Positions 61,201 to 64,000 of a stretch of 64,000 bases of DNA are shown in pieces (within the stretch, counting starts at the first letter, position 1; the number at the start of each line of letters is the position of its first letter). Source of the DNA: Paulinella micropora (lineage: Eukaryota > Cercozoa > Imbricatea > Euglyphida). The position numbers and the translations under genes are program-made. The notes below the pieces were generated by a model, which was not told the DNA's origin, ran no database searches, and worked only from the letters and a program-made list of their open reading frames with translations. The DNA lies in NCBI GenBank assembly GCA_009731375.1, contig BJOX01000064.1, positions 799,313-863,312 on the forward strand. Reading direction: 5' to 3'.

Positions 61201-63796
61201 CCACAAATTTGCTGATGACAACTGGGCAGCCATTGGAGGGGATGGTCCACCTGAGCAATACTTTCCCGAGGCACAAAAAGGTTTCTCCCTCCTCTACACG
61301 CAACTACGGGCTGCACGCCAGATATGTGCAGCGGAGAAATGTTCAGTCATCTGCCTAGTCAGCGAAGTGGGAAAAGGTGTGTATGCTGTCCCGATCTCGC
61401 TTTCCGCACCAGGCCGAGGCTCGTCCCGTGGCCCCACCAAGATCAGAAACCGCTCGGCATTCGAAGTCTTTCGGTCTTTGGGCCTTCACACCGACGGCAA
61501 CAACAACCCGCAGATCCAAAGAGACTACGCGATTGCGAAGTTCGTGGCTACTGCCCGGATGATTCACAGCCTCGACCTCTCACTGGCAAGGAAACGGAAA
61601 GCTCTCATCAGTCTCCTCACCAGCAGCCTGGATTTCTCCTTTGGATGGACCCCTTTCCCCCAGAAGTTACTAAGGGAGCTAGACACAGCCTTCCGGGACC
61701 ACATCCGGGAGACTCTCCAGCTTTCTCACCAGGAGATTCCCAACGCGGTGCTATACGGCCCCATAGGAGCAGGGGGGGGTTTTGGTCTCCACCAGTTCTC
61801 AACCCGGTACTACCTGAGGAATTTCACGGTGTTCATCAAATGCCTCCTTTCGACTGACCCATACGTTCAATATGCGGTCGACGCACATCTACGCCTAGCA
61901 TGGGACTACTACTTCCCCAGGAACGGAGATCTGTGCCCTCAGCGACCCCCCCTCCGTGGTCGCCGAACTGCTTCCAGCGGCTCACGCACCCAACAGCCGC
62001 CCAGCACTCGCTTCTTGTTCCGATGGGCAGGGGATGGCGGACCACGCCCGCCACCGATTTATCCACCACTCCACCCGCCGGACATTTGGCGAATGCACTC
62101 GGTGTTCCACGGAGTCGAGGCCCCCACTGACTGCATCATCCCGGCCTTTTACCCGCGGTTTGTTAACGCTATGAATAGGGGAGCACTCAAGGACGAGGCC
62201 CCCATGCCCGAGGACATCAACAAGCAGTGCCCCAAGCTTCCTGACCCTCCAGACCAGCCTTTCCTAGGATGGCAAGGGCACCTGCACCTGATCAAGGAGG
62301 ACCGCCGCGACGGACTTATGGTGCTTCACTGGATTCGAGCCTGCAGAGCACTGGGCATCGGCATAAACCCTCGCATCCCTCCCGGACATGTTAGTGACTC
62401 TTCATGGCCAGAAGGGCGACAGCAGCAATCCGATGCGGAGCACAGCCTCGCCCAATTCAGGGAGGCATATGACGTTCCCCCAGCCCGTATCGAATGGGAC
62501 GCTCTGGAAATCCCAGTTGTTATCTCCGTCACTAACTTTCTCACCAAGGAAACGGTCGCTCCGGGGACAGTAGACCAAGCCATCGCCCTAGTCAAGAAGA
62601 ATTGGGCGTCCTACAACTTATGGAAGCTTCGACAGAGGTGTTCGGAAGACGCAAATAAACTAAAGGCTGCGCCCCGTTTTGGCCTAACATGGGGGATCCG
62701 TTCTGAAATACGCAAGCCTTTCCAGGCCATCACCAACCAGTTCCTCCAACCCAACGGCGGCCTCTCGGTGAGGGAGGTAGCCATCGTACTAAAATGCCAG
62801 CTCGATGTCTGGCCCACCCCGGCTAGAATTAGCACTGTGATCTCCAAGGGCGCCACCTCGACCTCCTGCCCCTATGGCTGCAAGGTCACTGGAAGCATCA
62901 GCCACTATTTGCTATCCAAATCCTCCTTCCACTCGGAGGCCCTCAAGTCTCTCCTGGATCAGCGGCACTCCAAATGCAGGCAGTGGATCCGAAGCTGCTT
63001 GGAGCGTTTAGATAACGACGATGGCATAGCTCCGGATCGCAAGGTCTTCGTTATAGGGGAGGAGGGTGCCTTCCCCCGACCGAGGCAAGATAGTCCCCCC
63101 CCGTCCGTTGACGAGGTTCTCCCCGTCCCGGAGGGAGCTCCCCCCCCTTCTGATCAGGCCCCCCCCTCTGCCTTCGCTCACCCCGCCGCGCAGGTAATGG
63201 TAGACATGGCGGGACCGGGGTTCTCCCACAAGATAGATCTCCTGGTCACTGCCACCCGTAGATCGAACCACGTTACGCTGGTAGACTACACTACCCGGGA
63301 GGATCAATGGCTGGTACGCGAAGATGACTCTTGTCTCCCCACGAGACAGTCGCCAGAGGAGCGGCGGGATACCTGGGACCGAGATGGCCACAGGATTTCC
63401 CCCCCTTACCGACCGAAGGACCCAAACGCGTTTCGGGGAGAAGACCCGCCCAACACCTGGCCAGCTATCCCTTGGAAATCCCGACAGGCATGGGGTTATA
63501 ATCCGAGGGCCATCTATGACCACCGGTACCTCCCACTCGAAGAAGCGATCCAAATGCAGTCCATTGGAGGCCGACCTATGACTACCAACCTGCTAGTTAT
63601 CGCTATGGGCGCTAGAGGCTACATCTCCCAGACCTCTTTCGACGATCTGTGCCTCCATTTTTCCAAGAACATCGCGCAACGGATCTACCAGGGCCTTACA
63701 AAGATCTGCCACGAGCACATCATCCAGTCATGGAACTTCCTTCACCACTTCCCTGCGGGAGCCCCCCCGGACCCTCCCTTCCGCCCCCCCCAGTAG
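58151..63796 (+). CDS. LINE ORF F: RNase H, reverse transcriptase, Cys/His finger, restriction-like endonuclease
   Basis: 1881-aa frame. Residues about 525-670 form a complete RNase HI: Asp530 (VPDGSC), Glu570 (GEQEVLA), Asp597 (IFTDYRAL), His644 (HWVKSH) and Asp660 (NECADRLAK). RT follows, about 720-1080: GPAPGEDGIPP, DWKPGILSQIWKG, motif A Asp892 (FSTDIRKAFDR), motif B (SRGIPQGGSLSP, about 956), motif C FADD (Asp1022). At about 1573 is CPYGC...H, a Cys/His finger, and at about 1690-1715 HKIDLL...VTLVDYT, resembling the PD-(D/E)xK core of the restriction-like endonuclease in R2/NeSL-group LINEs. Together these would nick DNA and copy element RNA at the nick (target-primed reverse transcription). 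The N-terminal 500 residues and the C-terminal 100 are unassigned. The first ATG overlaps ORF E; a start at about 58391 is also possible. No stop or shift interrupts the frame. Confidence 0.88.
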   Translation: MGSYPGPTAPPFRGGGDHRVGYPPPSLTDSPLPLPSSLSLVGREARPEVNVAPAVSGSPPPPLVEPKRWTQAQQDCFQQSMAASIQMAQPPQAALKQAIQAAEAVGPPRVDAAPPSAPIPALPIGYQDAQPAPPPLSRRNPRPPKSRRKITKVPRMLTALQSITRGLQRQVPRDPGSHLTRLWLNICHTLRMEGDLVGHILEEPRSSDPLEMSFLLPDALKILAKARRKINSRLEDIKRAKREVKRPNRLRHNQAFDRNQHKFLLRVQTDSAMETPPPETLQEHYADLYRTRVSDQADEERRLHQVMGSGAKLWIPPEDSKYNQRELLLGSDRLRAPILKPGDTIDRGQFTNLVFRGNANPDPLPLVPSETEAVIQTDAEAALQAEVERMRSLLSAHTAPSLRQYSVQFPPEDDSERRPNRNSSELKRWATANLPLQDEYTAPPVDLVPQLLEFLEAEAWEYLGIHLPNGDDTRGLIIRLQSNAYALRLSSLPDEFKQRFPIYRLAPRLDQPDELSPGSLSPYDAILVPDGSCFPEHGNAAGFGAFLFYNNEIIAIYGNADNPASSGEQEVLAVMAGGLQYIREMKWRPRRVHIFTDYRALTDANLEGEAHELFKQRAKPPLWDAIFRFHTQSAPISFHWVKSHQEQSFEWTFRLNECADRLAKWAVLRRVGRLQKIREWEKLRSSPPRDSNGRPHLIGPFQESRIPGDRVKQFVTIFKCLPPPLTRDQALELARRPFSLGELEHAIQAKKGPAPGEDGIPPAIFRLLSQDAKIQLGSFLSHCWKEKRLPKDWKPGILSQIWKGTGTGANVTDWRGITVSNAILNLYEKLVTFRVESFKLHTGCIRKTSKANTTTVSGCDEWNMVLRLMLADLRAAPKITGNIKTLIIFSTDIRKAFDRAELTYICEAYSHVVAQEQEFPEMFAFLRHRFKDSPLKLKTPDISGKTVILPEEILRSRGIPQGGSLSPGTYGVLDEYITRLCPAQQFMPAGYRFYDGTDRDRSQNTSVYPLRPPLTADHKFADDNWAAIGGDGPPEQYFPEAQKGFSLLYTQLRAARQICAAEKCSVICLVSEVGKGVYAVPISLSAPGRGSSRGPTKIRNRSAFEVFRSLGLHTDGNNNPQIQRDYAIAKFVATARMIHSLDLSLARKRKALISLLTSSLDFSFGWTPFPQKLLRELDTAFRDHIRETLQLSHQEIPNAVLYGPIGAGGGFGLHQFSTRYYLRNFTVFIKCLLSTDPYVQYAVDAHLRLAWDYYFPRNGDLCPQRPPLRGRRTASSGSRTQQPPSTRFLFRWAGDGGPRPPPIYPPLHPPDIWRMHSVFHGVEAPTDCIIPAFYPRFVNAMNRGALKDEAPMPEDINKQCPKLPDPPDQPFLGWQGHLHLIKEDRRDGLMVLHWIRACRALGIGINPRIPPGHVSDSSWPEGRQQQSDAEHSLAQFREAYDVPPARIEWDALEIPVVISVTNFLTKETVAPGTVDQAIALVKKNWASYNLWKLRQRCSEDANKLKAAPRFGLTWGIRSEIRKPFQAITNQFLQPNGGLSVREVAIVLKCQLDVWPTPARISTVISKGATSTSCPYGCKVTGSISHYLLSKSSFHSEALKSLLDQRHSKCRQWIRSCLERLDNDDGIAPDRKVFVIGEEGAFPRPRQDSPPPSVDEVLPVPEGAPPPSDQAPPSAFAHPAAQVMVDMAGPGFSHKIDLLVTATRRSNHVTLVDYTTREDQWLVREDDSCLPTRQSPEERRDTWDRDGHRISPPYRPKDPNAFRGEDPPNTWPAIPWKSRQAWGYNPRAIYDHRYLPLEEAIQMQSIGGRPMTTNLLVIAMGARGYISQTSFDDLCLHFSKNIAQRIYQGLTKICHEHIIQSWNFLHHFPAGAPPDPPFRPPQ

Positions 63797-64000
63797 GTGG
63801 GCTTGCTCCGTCGTCGTGCCTCTTCCCCCTTGATGTCCGGTCCAGAGGCGGGAGGAGGGCAGAGAGTCGCAAAAGGGTGTCCTCAAGGGGCCCAAGGAGT
63901 CCCACCGAAGCAGAGTCCTAGGGGAGACGCAAGTCCAACGCACCGATCCCGTAGATGTGGGAGAAGAGGGTCTCCTGTGGCCAGCTTAGCCTACCAGCAA
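63797..64000 (+). other. LINE 3' region, cut by the window end
   Basis: GC-rich sequence after the ORF F stop. No poly-A or short tandem tail is reached, so the 3' end and the target flank lie outside the window. Confidence 0.5.

Noticed and set aside
46000-63700. Long minus-strand ORFs opposite the LINE (for example 54692-55261, 53377-53745, 52577-52933)
   Set aside because: They are antisense shadows in GC-rich DNA; the plus-strand frames carry the conserved motifs.

Overview
The window is a gene-poor, repeat-dominated stretch of a eukaryotic nuclear genome, and I recognise no host gene with confidence. It contains diverged Ty1/copia and Ty3/gypsy LTR retrotransposons, a very large non-LTR retrotransposon, long microsatellite blocks, tRNA-derived SINE-like copies and several perfect hairpins. 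There are no bacterial operon signals. I cannot name the host. The copia pol variants (YGHP in place of YGLK, HVDD in place of YVDD) are, from memory, more like copia elements of algae and other protists than those of plants or animals, but this is weak evidence.

Layout. 1-2.0 kb: a 493-bp tandem duplication, TAA/AAT microsatellites, and two tRNA-like SINE copies around a 483-bp assembly gap. 2.6-17.3 kb: a gypsy element (gypsy-A) and a copia element (copia-1) rearranged together. Copia-1 had inserted into the gypsy-A LTR (5-bp target duplication, tttcc/ggaaa). An inversion of about 11.47 kb (3700-15169) then split both elements, so gypsy-A gag is cut between 3700 (minus) and 15170 (plus), and the copia-1 3' LTR lies at 2807-3006 on the opposite strand from its body. 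17.35-23.0 kb (minus): decayed gypsy integrase, RNase H and RT, a Ser/Pro-rich stretch and an unidentified region. 23.0-26.9 kb: microsatellites, a hairpin-bearing minisatellite, palindromes and AT-rich DNA. 26.9-31.7 kb (minus): the 5' half of another gypsy copy (LTR, gag, protease, Ser-rich region). 33.1-34.1 kb: a fragment of a different gypsy family. 34.45-35.0 kb: a copia 3' end. 35964-45386: copia-2, a full-length element with 191-196 bp LTRs and a GTAAT target duplication, but with broken reading frames.

45.75-64.0 kb (plus, GC-rich): an almost continuously coding array of about 17.4 kb that reads as one giant non-LTR retrotransposon. In order it encodes: a protein with a possible USP-finger-like Cys region; an unknown protein; a Ulp1/C48-type SUMO-protease-like domain (His, Asp, Gln and Cys visible); an Arg/Ser-rich basic protein; a protein with a USP/C19 deubiquitinase-like Cys box and His box; and an 1881-aa polyprotein with a complete RNase H domain placed before the reverse transcriptase, followed by a Cys/His finger and a restriction-like endonuclease region. 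Ulp1 domains are known in NeSL/Utopia-type LINEs. Pairing C48 and C19 protease modules in one element, with an N-terminal RNase H, is to my knowledge unusual, and this is the most interesting system in the window.
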